Assembly (NCBI RefSeq): GCF_000716785.1
Contig: NZ_JNYY01000014.1
Coordinates: forward strand, 310,001 to 374,000
DNA length: 64,000 nt
Direction: 5' to 3'
Source of the DNA: Amycolatopsis vancoresmycina
GTDB lineage: Bacteria > Actinomycetota > Actinomycetes > Mycobacteriales > Pseudonocardiaceae
Of the stretch, positions 25,722-34,350 are shown in pieces. The notes beneath the pieces were generated by a model. It had not been told where the DNA came from. It was given only the letters and a program-made list of their open reading frames with translations, and searched no databases. The translations under genes and the position numbers were made by a program. Numbering within the stretch: the first letter of the stretch is position 1; each line of letters starts with the position of its first letter.

Positions 25722-26636
25722 TCAGGACCAGGCGGGTCGCCGGATCCACATGGTCCACAGTGGACGATAGCCCTGCCGGTGCCAGAACACCGGCGAAAGC
25801 GGGTTCGCCGGGTGGTAGAAGAGGAACGTCCCGCGCGTCCCGGGCCGGACCAGCTCCCGGTGGGCCACCGCCATCAGGGCCCGGCCGATCCCGCCGCCGC
25901 GGGCCGCGGGCGCGACCGACAGCGTGTCGACGTACCCCCAGCGGCCCGGCAGCAGCCGCCCGTGGATGCTGTCGCCCGGCGCGGGTGACGCCTGTGCGCA
26001 GGCGGCCATCCCGGACGGCACGCCGTCGGCCTCCGCCAGCCAGACCAGCCCGCTGAACCGCAGCGAGCGGACGACTTCCGCGCGCAGCAGCGCCCGGGCG
26101 CCCGGGCGCGGCACCGCGGTGCCGACCAGCGACGTGTAGCGCCACTCCGCCAGCCGCAGGTCGGTCAGCGCGTCGACGTCGCCATCCTCGGCGCGCCGGA
26201 CGGTGACCGTCGCCGGCCCCGGCTCGCCGGGCGGGTCCGGCGGCCGGACCGCCAGGCACGTCATCGGCGCGAACCCGTGCGCCAGCAGCACCGCCGATGC
26301 CTCGGCGTCGCGGCTCGGCCAGGTCAGCGTGCACGCGGAGTCCGGGCCCGCCGGCGTCCCGCGCAGCCGCTCGCGCCACGCGCCCAGCAGCGCGGCGAGG
26401 CCGGCCGCGCCGCTGTCGCCGGGCACCGCGGTGAGGTCCCGGATCTCCGACGGCCCCCAGAGCGTCGGCCAGGACCCCGGCGCGTGCACGGCGTGCGTCA
26501 GCAGGCCGCCCGCCCGGAGCTCGCCCGCCGTCACCAGCAGCGGCTCGCTCGACGGCGACGGCGGGGCCGCGATCGGCGGGAGCAGTGGGTCGAGCGCGGC
26601 GAACCGGGCGTTCTGCTGCGCTTCGAGGGAGTTCAC
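25722..26636 (-). CDS. Two-domain GNAT acetyltransferase (paralog 2)
   Basis: About 304 residues from a GTG that overlaps the methyltransferase stop. It matches the neighbouring paralog over its length (W-P-S-R-D-A-E-A-S in the N-terminal half; A-R-G-G-G-I-G-R-A-L-M-A and F-W-H-R-Q-G-Y-R-P-L-W in the C-terminal half), so the pair arose by tandem duplication. A TCCACAGTGGA palindrome lies within the coding sequence near its 3' end. Substrate unknown. Confidence 0.8.
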   Translation of the reverse strand: MNSLEAQQNARFAALDPLLPPIAAPPSPSSEPLLVTAGELRAGGLLTHAVHAPGSWPTLWGPSEIRDLTAVPGDSGAAGLAALLGAWRERLRGTPAGPDSACTLTWPSRDAEASAVLLAHGFAPMTCLAVRPPDPPGEPGPATVTVRRAEDGDVDALTDLRLAEWRYTSLVGTAVPRPGARALLRAEVVRSLRFSGLVWLAEADGVPSGMAACAQASPAPGDSIHGRLLPGRWGYVDTLSVAPAARGGGIGRALMAVAHRELVRPGTRGTFLFYHPANPLSPVFWHRQGYRPLWTMWIRRPAWS

Positions 26637-27484
26637 GACCGGTGCGTGCGGAAGATCGCGGTGCCCGGGAAGAGCTTGCCGCGCAACGGGCTCCACTGGC
26701 CCCAGACCCGCGTGTGGCCCGCCGGCCATTCGGGCTCGACCAGGTCGGTGAGGGTGAACCCGGCCCCGGCCAGCGCGCGCACGTAGTCGCCGAGGGTGTG
26801 GTGGTACTCCACGTAGGTCGCGGTGCCTTCGTCGTCGACCTCGACGTACGGCGTGCGGTCGAAGTACGGCTGGGTGACGGTGAGCCCCTGCGGGCCCGGG
26901 TCGTCGGGGAAGATCCACCGCATCGGGTGAGTCACCGAGAACACCCACGGCGCGCCCGGCCGCAGCACCCGGTGCACCTCCGCGAACACCGCGTCCACCG
27001 AAGCCACGAAGGGGATTGCGCCGAAGGCCGAGCACGCCGCGTCGAAGCTGCCCGACGCCAGCGGCAGGTGCTCGGCGTTGGCCTGCACCAGCGGCACGGC
27101 CAGGCCGGTGCGCGCGTTGCCGTCGCGGGCGTGGCGCAGCATGCCGGCCGAGAGGTCGGTCGCCACGGCGTGCGCGCCTTCCGCCGTGAGCCAGCGCGCG
27201 CACGCGGCCTGCCCGCAGCCGACCTCCAGCACGCGCTTGCCGCGGACGTCGCCGAGCAGCCGCGCGTCGGCCTCCCGGACGCCCTCGGGGCACCAGACGA
27301 AGTCGGCGTCGCCGAGGAACCCGCCGTGCTCGGCCTGGTAGTCGTCGGCGTCGGCGTCCCACCAGGCGAGGTTCGCGGCCGCGGCCTCGGCCCCGCCCAC
27401 CTCGCGGTAGGCGACCGCGGCGGTGCCCAGCCGGTGCTCCGCGGCGTCGTGGCGCCCCGGCGCGGGCGCCTGCTCCGGTGGCAT
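26633..27484 (-). CDS. Class I SAM-dependent methyltransferase
   Basis: 283 residues with the Rossmann methyltransferase motif I V-L-E-V-G-C-G-Q-A-A-C-A-R-W, acidic Asp at the end of strand 2 (A-T-D-L-S-A-G-M-L), and motif L-P-L-A-S-G-S-F-D. The first gene of an operon with two GNAT paralogs. It is divergent from rpsA with a 319-bp gap, a neighbourhood often kept in Actinobacteria. Substrate cannot be told. Confidence 0.85.
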   Translation of the reverse strand: MPPEQAPAPGRHDAAEHRLGTAAVAYREVGGAEAAAANLAWWDADADDYQAEHGGFLGDADFVWCPEGVREADARLLGDVRGKRVLEVGCGQAACARWLTAEGAHAVATDLSAGMLRHARDGNARTGLAVPLVQANAEHLPLASGSFDAACSAFGAIPFVASVDAVFAEVHRVLRPGAPWVFSVTHPMRWIFPDDPGPQGLTVTQPYFDRTPYVEVDDEGTATYVEYHHTLGDYVRALAGAGFTLTDLVEPEWPAGHTRVWGQWSPLRGKLFPGTAIFRTHRS

Positions 27485-27583
27485 GATGTGTCTCCGGTCC
27501 CGGTGGCCGCCAGCGGCTCCACCTGCGTCCTCGTGCGTGCGGTTTGCTTCCGCGAGGACCTTAGCGAGCCAGGGGGACCCTGA

Positions 27584-27613
27584 TTGTGCCGCCTAGCGGC
27601 TGCCGCGTAGGAT
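27584..27613 (+). promoter_or_regulatory. Promoter candidate for rpsA
   Basis: TTGTGC, 18 bases, then TAGGAT. Transcription from here would start near 27620 and leave a leader of about 185 bases before rpsA. The rest of 27485-27803 shows no gene. Confidence 0.5.
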
Positions 27614-27803
27614 AAGTGTTAGCGCAGTGGGTTCGCGCTGCCTTCCGCTCAGCTTCTGGTTGGGACTCGGGTCGCGCACCGTATGCGGGGTCAATGCCGC
27701 GGTCGTTCACTGGTGGACGTTTGCTCGCAGGGTCGTCGCATGCTCTCCCATCGCGCCGACAACTGCCAACCCTCGATTCCCATCCACCGGAGCAACCCGC
27801 CTA

Positions 27804-29303
27804 ATGACCACCGACACCGCCACCGCCCCGACCGCCCCCACCGGGCCCCAGCAGGTCGCCATCAACGACATCGGGTCGGAGGAAGACTTCCTCGCGGCGA
27901 TCGACAAGACGATCAAGTACTTCAACGATGGCGACATCGTCGAGGGCACCATCGTCAAGGTCGACCGCGACGAGGTCCTGCTCGACATCGGCTACAAGAC
28001 CGAGGGTGTCATCCCCTCGCGTGAGCTCTCCATCAAGCACGATGTCGACCCGGCTGAGGTTGTCACCGTCGGCGATGAGGTCGAAGCCCTGGTCCTCCAG
28101 AAGGAGGACAAGGAAGGCCGTCTGATCCTGTCCAAGAAGCGCGCGCAGTACGAGCGCGCCTGGGGCACGATCGAGGAGCTCAAGGAGAAGGACGAGCCCG
28201 TCAAGGGCACCGTCATCGAGGTCGTCAAGGGCGGCCTCATCCTGGACATCGGCCTGCGCGGCTTCCTCCCCGCGTCCCTGGTCGAGATGCGCCGCGTCCG
28301 CGACCTGCAGCCGTACGTCGGCCGCGAGCTCGAGGCGAAGATCATCGAGCTGGACAAGAACCGCAACAACGTGGTCCTGTCCCGCCGCGCCTACCTGGAG
28401 CAGACCCAGTCCGAGGTGCGCAGCGAGTTCCTCAACGCGCTCGCCAAGGGCCAGGTCCGCAAGGGTGTCGTGTCCTCCATCGTCAACTTCGGTGCCTTCG
28501 TGGACCTGGGTGGCGTCGACGGCCTGGTGCACGTCTCCGAGCTGTCCTGGAAGCACATCGACCACCCGTCCGAGGTCGTCGAGGTCGGCCAGGAGGTCAC
28601 GGTCGAGGTCCTGGACGTCGACATGGACCGCGAGCGCGTCTCGCTGTCGCTGAAGGCGACCCAGGAAGACCCGTGGCGCCAGTTCGCCCGCACCCACGCG
28701 ATCGGCCAGATCGTGCCGGGCAAGGTCACCAAGCTCGTCCCGTTCGGTGCGTTCGTGCGCGTCGAAGAGGGCATCGAGGGCCTGGTGCACATCTCGGAGC
28801 TGGCCGAGCGCCACGTCGAGATCCCGGAGCAGGTCGTCCAGGTCAACGGCGACGTGATGGTCAAGGTCATCGACATCGACCTCGAGCGCCGTCGCATCTC
28901 GCTGTCGCTGAAGCAGGCGAACGAGGGTGTCACGCCGGACACCGAGTTCGACCCGACCCAGTACGGCATGGCCGCCGAGTACGACGCCGAGGGCAACTAC
29001 ATCTACCCCGAAGGCTTCGACCCGGACACCCAGGAGTGGCAGGAAGGCTTCGACAAGCAGCGTGAGGAGTGGGAGCGCCAGTACGCCGAGGCGCACACTC
29101 GTTACGAGGCCCACATGAAGCAGGTCCAGAAGGCCGTCGAGGCCGACGCCGAAGCGGCGGCGGACGCGGCGACCGGCATCGAGGGTGGCGCGGAAAGCTA
29201 CACCTCGGGCTCGGCCCCGGCCGACTCCAAGAGCAGCGGTGGCACGCTGGCCTCCGACGAGCAGCTCGCGGCGCTCCGCGAGAAGCTCTCCGGCGGTGCG
29301 TGA
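27804..29303 (+). CDS. rpsA: 30S ribosomal protein S1
   Basis: 499 residues with four S1 RNA-binding repeats, at about 37-106, 124-190, 210-278 and 295-364; the later ones read G-A-F-V-D-L-G-G-V-D-G-L-V-H-V-S-E-L and G-A-F-V-R-V-E-E-G-I-E-G-L-V-H-I-S-E-L. The final 130 residues are a Glu/Ala-rich tail typical of actinobacterial S1. It binds mRNA on the small subunit. Codon bias is strong towards the preferred set, as expected of a highly expressed gene. Followed by a 20-bp stem terminator. Confidence 0.97.
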   Translation: MTTDTATAPTAPTGPQQVAINDIGSEEDFLAAIDKTIKYFNDGDIVEGTIVKVDRDEVLLDIGYKTEGVIPSRELSIKHDVDPAEVVTVGDEVEALVLQKEDKEGRLILSKKRAQYERAWGTIEELKEKDEPVKGTVIEVVKGGLILDIGLRGFLPASLVEMRRVRDLQPYVGRELEAKIIELDKNRNNVVLSRRAYLEQTQSEVRSEFLNALAKGQVRKGVVSSIVNFGAFVDLGGVDGLVHVSELSWKHIDHPSEVVEVGQEVTVEVLDVDMDRERVSLSLKATQEDPWRQFARTHAIGQIVPGKVTKLVPFGAFVRVEEGIEGLVHISELAERHVEIPEQVVQVNGDVMVKVIDIDLERRRISLSLKQANEGVTPDTEFDPTQYGMAAEYDAEGNYIYPEGFDPDTQEWQEGFDKQREEWERQYAEAHTRYEAHMKQVQKAVEADAEAAADAATGIEGGAESYTSGSAPADSKSSGGTLASDEQLAALREKLSGGA

Positions 29304-29321
29304 GCACTAGCTCTCTGAGCC

Positions 29322-29366
29322 GAACAAAGAACCCCCGGTCCCGAGTGGACCGGGGGTTCTTCGTTC
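29322..29366 (+). terminator. Terminator of rpsA
   Basis: A 20-bp stem with one mismatch (central pair AACCCCCGGTCC and GGACCGGGGGTT), loop of five bases, starting 19 bases after the rpsA stop. Confidence 0.9.
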
Positions 29367-29374
29367 GACGGAGG

Positions 29375-30010
29375 TCAGCGGTTGCGCAGGCCGAGGCCGG
29401 CCATCATCGCGCTGACGCCCTGGCGGTACATCTCCTCGTTCGCTTCGTCGGTCGGCGGGATGAACCAGTCCGCCAGCGGCCGCCGCGAGGCCAGCATCAG
29501 TTCCGAGCCGACCAGGCCGTGCATGGTCGTCCACAGCTGGTAGGCCGTGGACCGGGCGTCCGCGCCCCGCGGGCAGACCCGCTGGACGCGGGCGATGAAG
29601 AGGGAGAACGTCGTCCGCAGCACCGCCGACCGCAGCGCCGGATCGGGGTCGAACCCGGGGACCGGGCGCTCGAACATCAACGCGTAGCGCGTCGGGCTCT
29701 CCCGGGCGAAGCGCCGGTACTCCAGCGCGAGGTGCAGCAGATCCCCGACTCCGTCGTCGCTCGACGGCGGCAGGCCCTCCAGCAGTTCCCGCAGCGAGTC
29801 GAAGGTGCGCTCGTACAGGGCGTCGAGCAGGCCCGCGCGGCCGCCGAAGCGGGCGTACACCGACAGCGTCGACGCGCCGGCCGCTTCGGCCACCCCGCGC
29901 ACGGTCAGCCCCGGGACACCCCGGTTCACCAGCACCGACAGGGCGGCGTCGAGGTAGCGCTCACGGCCCCCGTGATCGGCGGGCCGCATCGGCACGTGCC
30001 TGGTGGCCAC
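29375..30010 (-). CDS. TetR-family transcriptional regulator
   Basis: About 211 residues from a GTG preceded by GAAGGGGG. HTH near residues 30-52 (V-R-G-V-A-E-A-A-G-A-S-T-L-S-V-Y-A-R-F-G-G) and a C-terminal domain of the TetR_C_33/WHG kind (Y-A-L-M-F-E-R-P-V-P-G-F-D). It is divergent from the OsmC gene, whose start lies 141 bp away, so it may control it. Its 3' end lies nine bases from the rpsA terminator. Confidence 0.85.
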   Translation of the reverse strand: MATRHVPMRPADHGGRERYLDAALSVLVNRGVPGLTVRGVAEAAGASTLSVYARFGGRAGLLDALYERTFDSLRELLEGLPPSSDDGVGDLLHLALEYRRFARESPTRYALMFERPVPGFDPDPALRSAVLRTTFSLFIARVQRVCPRGADARSTAYQLWTTMHGLVGSELMLASRRPLADWFIPPTDEANEEMYRQGVSAMMAGLGLRNR

Positions 30011-30151
30011 GGCGCACCCCCTTCGCGGCAGCCCGGCGCAAGCGGCGTCCGGGTGACCCATCCGCAGCAGAAGATACGATATCCGCGGCGTCTTGGGAAT
30101 GTTCGGGATGTCCGGATCCGCGCGCACCGACACCCTGGAGGACCGACGCCG

Positions 30152-30589
30152 ATGGACCACCCCGAGCCCGGCACCGTCGTCGTCACCGCGAGTGGCGACG
30201 GCACCTACACGCAGCAGGTCACGACGGCGACCCACGAGCTCCTCGTCGACGAGCCGGTCGCGGTCGGGGGCGCCGACGCCGGCCCGAACCCGTACGAGCT
30301 GCTGCTCGCGTCGCTCGGTTCGTGCACGGCGATCACGCTGCGGATGTACGCCGACCGCAAGGGCATCCCGCTGACCCGCGCGACGGTCCGGCTGCGCCAC
30401 GACCGCATCCACGCCGAGGACTGCGCCAAGTGCGAAACCGAGCGGGGCATGCTCAGCCGGATCACCCGCGAGATCACCCTCGAAGGGGATCTCGACGACG
30501 ACCAGCGCGCCCGGCTCATGCTGATCGCCGACAAGTGCCCGGTGCACCGCACACTGTCGTCGGAGATCGCGATCGAAACCCGCTTTTAG
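30152..30589 (+). CDS. OsmC/Ohr-family peroxidase-like protein
   Basis: 145 residues. Two conserved cysteines are present, in L-G-S-C-T-A and D-K-C-P-V-H-R-T-L, the pair that reduces organic hydroperoxides in OsmC/Ohr proteins. An extra C-A-K-C-E-T-E segment marks the YhfA-like subfamily. Start chosen for the GGAGG ten bases upstream. Divergent TetR gene upstream; its stop overlaps a convergent small gene by four bases. Confidence 0.85.
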   Translation: MDHPEPGTVVVTASGDGTYTQQVTTATHELLVDEPVAVGGADAGPNPYELLLASLGSCTAITLRMYADRKGIPLTRATVRLRHDRIHAEDCAKCETERGMLSRITREITLEGDLDDDQRARLMLIADKCPVHRTLSSEIAIETRF

Positions 30590-30834
30590 GCGGCGCGCAC
30601 GGTCACCGCGCGGGGCCCGGCCGGGCTGACCGACGGCACCCAGATGCGTTCGAGCGCCGCGGCACGGGCCTTGCGGCGCAGGCCGGCGAAGCTGTGCTTG
30701 GCCGGGACGAGCAGGGTGCTCAGCCAGGTCCGGCGGTAGTCCGCCAGCGCTTCGGCCACCGGGCGGTGGCGGAGGCAGTGCACCAGCCCCGGCGTGCCGA
30801 GCCGGTGCCTCCCGGCGTGCTTGCTGTCCGCCAT
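30586..30834 (-). CDS. Small basic protein of unknown function
   Basis: About 82 residues from an ATG four bases after GGAGG. It is rich in Arg, Ala and His and starts M-A-D-S-K-H-A-G-R-H-R. No recognised domain, signal or membrane helix. The clear ribosome site supports translation. It converges on the OsmC gene with a four-base overlap. Confidence 0.5.
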   Translation of the reverse strand: MADSKHAGRHRLGTPGLVHCLRHRPVAEALADYRRTWLSTLLVPAKHSFAGLRRKARAAALERIWVPSVSPAGPRAVTVRAA

Positions 30835-30970
30835 CGTTCCTCCGCGTGGGCGCTCTCGTCGCGGGCACCGTACGCACTCGCGTGAGTCCACGTGGGTAAG
30901 CAACACGGCGTGTCCGGGTATCGGTTGAGTCACGCGTCACGTCCACCGGCGCCCGGCTAGGGTGATCGTC

Positions 30971-32155
30971 ATGTTGCGTGTGGGGTTGACGGGTGGGATC
31001 GGGGCCGGGAAGTCGACCGTGGCGAACCGGCTCGCCGAACACGGTGCCGTGCTGGTCGACTCCGACCGGATCGCGCGCGAGGTGGTCGAGCCCGGGACCG
31101 AGGGGCTCGCCCGGCTGGTGGCGGAGTTCGGCGAGGACATCCTGGCCGCGGACGGCTCGCTCGACCGGCCCGCGCTCGCCGCGAAGGCGTTCGCCGACGA
31201 CGAGTCGCGGCACCGGCTGAACGCGATCGTGCACCCGCTGGTCGGCGCCCGCACCGGGGAGCTGATGGCGGCCGCGGCACCGGACGCGATCGTCGTCCAC
31301 GACATCCCGCTGCTGGTCGAGAACGGCCTCGCGACGGCGTACCACCTGGTCGTGGTGGTCGACGCGCCGGTCGAGGTGCGGGTGCGGCGGCTGGTGTCGG
31401 CGCGCGGCATGGCCGAAGCGGACGCGCGGGCGCGGATCCGGGCGCAGGCGAGCACCGAGCAGCGCCGCGCCGTCGCCGACGTCTGGCTCGACAACGGCGG
31501 TCCCGAAGACGCCGTGCTCGCCGAGGTCGACGCGCTCTGGGCGGACCGGCTGGTGCCGTTCGAAGCGAACGTCCGGCTGCGCCGCCCGCGGCCGCCGATG
31601 TCCCCGAAGATCGCCGGCTACGACCTCACCTGGCCCGCCCAGGCCGAGCGGGTGCTGGCCAGGGTCCGCGCCGCGGCGGGGCACCTCGCCCGCCGAGCCG
31701 ACCACATCGGGTCGACGGCCGTGCCCGGCCTGCCCGCCAAGGACATCCTCGACCTCCAGCTGACCGTGTCCACTTTGGACGACGCGGACGCGCTCGGGGA
31801 CCTGCTGGCCGACGCCGGCTTCCCGCGGCTGGCGGGCGACTGGTGCGACGACGCCCAGGACGGCGAGGGGACCTGGCCCAAGCGCATGCACGTCGGCGGC
31901 GACCCGCGACGCCCGGTCAACCTGCACGTCCGCTCGGTGGAGACACCGGCTTGGCGGCTCGCGCTGCTCTTCCGCGACTACCTGCGCGCGAACCCGGACG
32001 AGCGCGACGACTACCGCGACGTGAAGCTGCGGCTGGCCGAGGCGCACGCCGCCGACCCCACCTTCGAGGCGTACGCCGACGAGAAGCAGGAGTTCGTCAA
32101 CGGCGTGTTCGCCCGCGCGGAGAAGTGGGCGGCGGCCACCGGCTGGACGCCCTAA
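30971..32155 (+). CDS. coaE: Dephospho-CoA kinase fused to a GrpB/UPF0157 domain
   Basis: 394 residues. The first 200 are dephospho-CoA kinase: P-loop G-L-T-G-G-I-G-A-G-K-S-T near residue 5, then D-S-D-R-I-A-R-E and H-D-I-P-L-L-V-E-N. It carries out the last step of coenzyme A synthesis. Residues 215-394 form a GrpB (nucleotidyltransferase-like) domain with H-I-G-S-T-A-V-P-G-L-P-A-K-D-I-L-D. This fusion is standard in mycobacteria and relatives. A GTG at 30962 is an alternative start. Ends in a four-base overlap with a convergent gene. Confidence 0.93.
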   Translation: MLRVGLTGGIGAGKSTVANRLAEHGAVLVDSDRIAREVVEPGTEGLARLVAEFGEDILAADGSLDRPALAAKAFADDESRHRLNAIVHPLVGARTGELMAAAAPDAIVVHDIPLLVENGLATAYHLVVVVDAPVEVRVRRLVSARGMAEADARARIRAQASTEQRRAVADVWLDNGGPEDAVLAEVDALWADRLVPFEANVRLRRPRPPMSPKIAGYDLTWPAQAERVLARVRAAAGHLARRADHIGSTAVPGLPAKDILDLQLTVSTLDDADALGDLLADAGFPRLAGDWCDDAQDGEGTWPKRMHVGGDPRRPVNLHVRSVETPAWRLALLFRDYLRANPDERDDYRDVKLRLAEAHAADPTFEAYADEKQEFVNGVFARAEKWAAATGWTP

Positions 32156-33660
32156 GCCCGCATGTCCCGCAGCTGAGGCCAGATCTCGGCCCAGCTCCCG
32201 GTCCGGCCGGTGAGCAGCCAGACCGGCATGTGCTCGCTCGCGTTGCGCAGGCCGAGCCGGTTGCCGACCTCGCCGACGATCCTCGCGTCGCCGAAGTGCT
32301 TCGCAATCTTCGACGGGTCGTAGCCGACGAAGAGCACGTTGCGCGTGTCGTCGGCCGGACGGCCGAAGTACCAGAAGCCCCGGCTGGGGCTGGCCGCCTC
32401 GGGCAGGCCGTGCTCGGGCCCGTACCGGCCGAGCGCGCCCGCCTGCCAGTACCCGCCGGTGACGATCGCGGTGTCCGGCGGCGCCGTCCGGTACAGGGCG
32501 GCGACGTCGGCGGCGAGGTCCGGCCAGCCGACCTCTTCGGCCGCGTAGGCGGGCCGCGGCGCGCCCGGGTGGTCGGCGAGCCAGTGCACCGGCCAGACCG
32601 GGAGCGTGTACGGCAGGCTGAACAGGGCCGAGAGCACGAACACCGGCCAGGCCGGCACCCACCGCCACCACCGCGCCGGCTCCCGCGCTTCGAGGTGGAC
32701 GGCAGCGGCGGCCCACAGCACGCCGAACATCCCGGCCGCGTAGTAGTAGCGCCCGTTCGCGACCAGGAAGACCGCGGCGACGCCCAGCGCCGTCCAGCCG
32801 AGGAACCGGTAGGGCCGCAGCTGCCTGCTCCCCAGCAGCACGGCGAGGCCGTAGAGGACGCCGAGCGCGCCGATCACCCAGCCGGCGCCGGCCAGCAGGT
32901 CCGGGACGAAGCTTGCGCGGCCGCCCGCGGCGTCGACCTCGGCGCCGACGGCGTCACCCATCGCGAGCTGCGGCCAGCCGTTCGCGCGCTGCCAGAGCAG
33001 CGTGGGCACCAGGGAGGCCGCGGCGATCAGGGCCCCGAGCCACAGCTTCGGGCGGCGCAGCAGCTCCCGCGGCCCGAACACGAGCACGGCGAGCCCGGCG
33101 ACCAGCCAGAACGCGGCGATGAGCAGCTTGCCGTTGAGCGCCACCGCCGTCACGACGCCGAGCCAGACCAGCAGGGCGTCGTCGCGGGTGCGGACCCAGC
33201 GGACCACGAGCCACAGCACGAGCGTCCACAGCAGCGGGTCGATCGTCGACGTGGCGAGGTAGTGGCCGCTGCCGACGAACTGCCCGCAGATCGCGTACGC
33301 CGCCGCGGCGCGGGCCTGCGCCTTCCGCCGCCCGCCGAGCTCCCGCGCGATCAGCGCGGTGACGACCACGCCGGCGGCGGTGGCGGCGATCGCGGGCAGC
33401 CGGAACACCAGGAGCGAGCCGGGGGCGAGGGTGTTCATCGCCCAGGCGAGGGCGGGCACGAGCGGCGGCTGGTCGGCGTAACCCCAGGCCAGGTGCCGTC
33501 CGGCGGCGAGGAAGTACAGCTCGTCGCCGAAGTAGCCGTAGCGGCCGGCGGTGAGCAGCAGCGCGGTGGCCGTGCCCGCCGCGAGCAGCAGGACCGGGAG
33601 CCGGGCGAACGGGGCGAGCTCGGCTTCGGCCTGGTCGGGGGCCGTGGCCACGGCGTCCAT
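32152..33660 (-). CDS. Membrane glycosyltransferase, GT39/ArnT-like
   Basis: 502 residues with about ten membrane helices. The first loop carries F-G-D-E-L-Y-F-L-A-A-G-R-H-L and Y-A-D-Q-P-P-L-V-P, the acidic motif and proline pair of GT-C lipid-sugar transferases. A soluble extracytoplasmic tail of about 130 residues ends the protein. It probably moves a sugar from a polyprenyl phosphate to an envelope acceptor; substrate unknown. Converges on coaE with a four-base overlap. Confidence 0.8.
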   Translation of the reverse strand: MDAVATAPDQAEAELAPFARLPVLLLAAGTATALLLTAGRYGYFGDELYFLAAGRHLAWGYADQPPLVPALAWAMNTLAPGSLLVFRLPAIAATAAGVVVTALIARELGGRRKAQARAAAAYAICGQFVGSGHYLATSTIDPLLWTLVLWLVVRWVRTRDDALLVWLGVVTAVALNGKLLIAAFWLVAGLAVLVFGPRELLRRPKLWLGALIAAASLVPTLLWQRANGWPQLAMGDAVGAEVDAAGGRASFVPDLLAGAGWVIGALGVLYGLAVLLGSRQLRPYRFLGWTALGVAAVFLVANGRYYYAAGMFGVLWAAAAVHLEAREPARWWRWVPAWPVFVLSALFSLPYTLPVWPVHWLADHPGAPRPAYAAEEVGWPDLAADVAALYRTAPPDTAIVTGGYWQAGALGRYGPEHGLPEAASPSRGFWYFGRPADDTRNVLFVGYDPSKIAKHFGDARIVGEVGNRLGLRNASEHMPVWLLTGRTGSWAEIWPQLRDMRA

Positions 33661-33726
33661 CGTGCTCCTGTTCCTCGTCGGCGCCGGTCTTCCCGCACCC
33701 TACGTGCGGGTCCGGCGCCGCCGGGG

Positions 33727-34245
33727 TCAGGGGTGCCGCCGCCAGGTCAGCGTGATGTCGAGGGTGGCCAGCCAGCCGGCGAGGTCGTAGCCGTGCGCGG
33801 CCAGGCCTTCGATGGCGGTGTAGGTGGTCTTCAGCGCGTACTCGGCCTCTTCGGCGGTGACCAGGCCCGCTTCGAGGGCCTGCAGGAGCTCGTCGGTGTC
33901 GATCACCCGGAGGGAGAGCTTGTCCTTGAGCACGATGTCGACGTACAGGTCGGTGGCGATCCAGCGCGGGCCGTCCCGGTGGACGCGGACGACGTCGAGG
34001 TAGAAGTCCTGGTCGCGTTCGTGGCCGGGGGAGAACCAGAAGTCGGTGAACCGCAGGCCGAGCCCGGGCACCAGCCAGGACTCGAGGTAGTGGAACTGCG
34101 CGCGGCCCGGCGTCGGGCGCGCGAGGTAGAGGCCGAACGGCTCCTCGCGGAACTCCTCGACCTCCCGCACGATGCCCTTCGGGTCGGTGTTCGCGCGCGC
34201 GGCGGGGTCGAAGACCTCGACCTTCGGGGGGTGCAGTGCGGCCAT
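33727..34245 (-). CDS. DUF402-family protein (FomD-like fold)
   Basis: About 172 residues. The start at 34245 gives the better spacing to an upstream GCAGG than an ATG nine bases earlier. The DUF402 motif is present: W-I-A-T-D-L-Y-V-D-I-V-L and D-x-D-E-L. Some DUF402 proteins are metal-dependent phosphohydrolases acting on nucleoside di- or tri-phosphates; activity here is unproven. A DUF402 gene also lies near coaE and uvrB in mycobacteria. Confidence 0.8.
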   Translation of the reverse strand: MAALHPPKVEVFDPAARANTDPKGIVREVEEFREEPFGLYLARPTPGRAQFHYLESWLVPGLGLRFTDFWFSPGHERDQDFYLDVVRVHRDGPRWIATDLYVDIVLKDKLSLRVIDTDELLQALEAGLVTAEEAEYALKTTYTAIEGLAAHGYDLAGWLATLDITLTWRRHP

Positions 34246-34350
34246 GCCGGTCATCCTGCCGGGCCGGTCACGAAACGCGAACTCCCGCCCGCGGCGTCAC
34301 GCGTTCGGGCTAAGGTGCGCCGAGCTTCGGGCGAATCGAGGGGACTGGGG

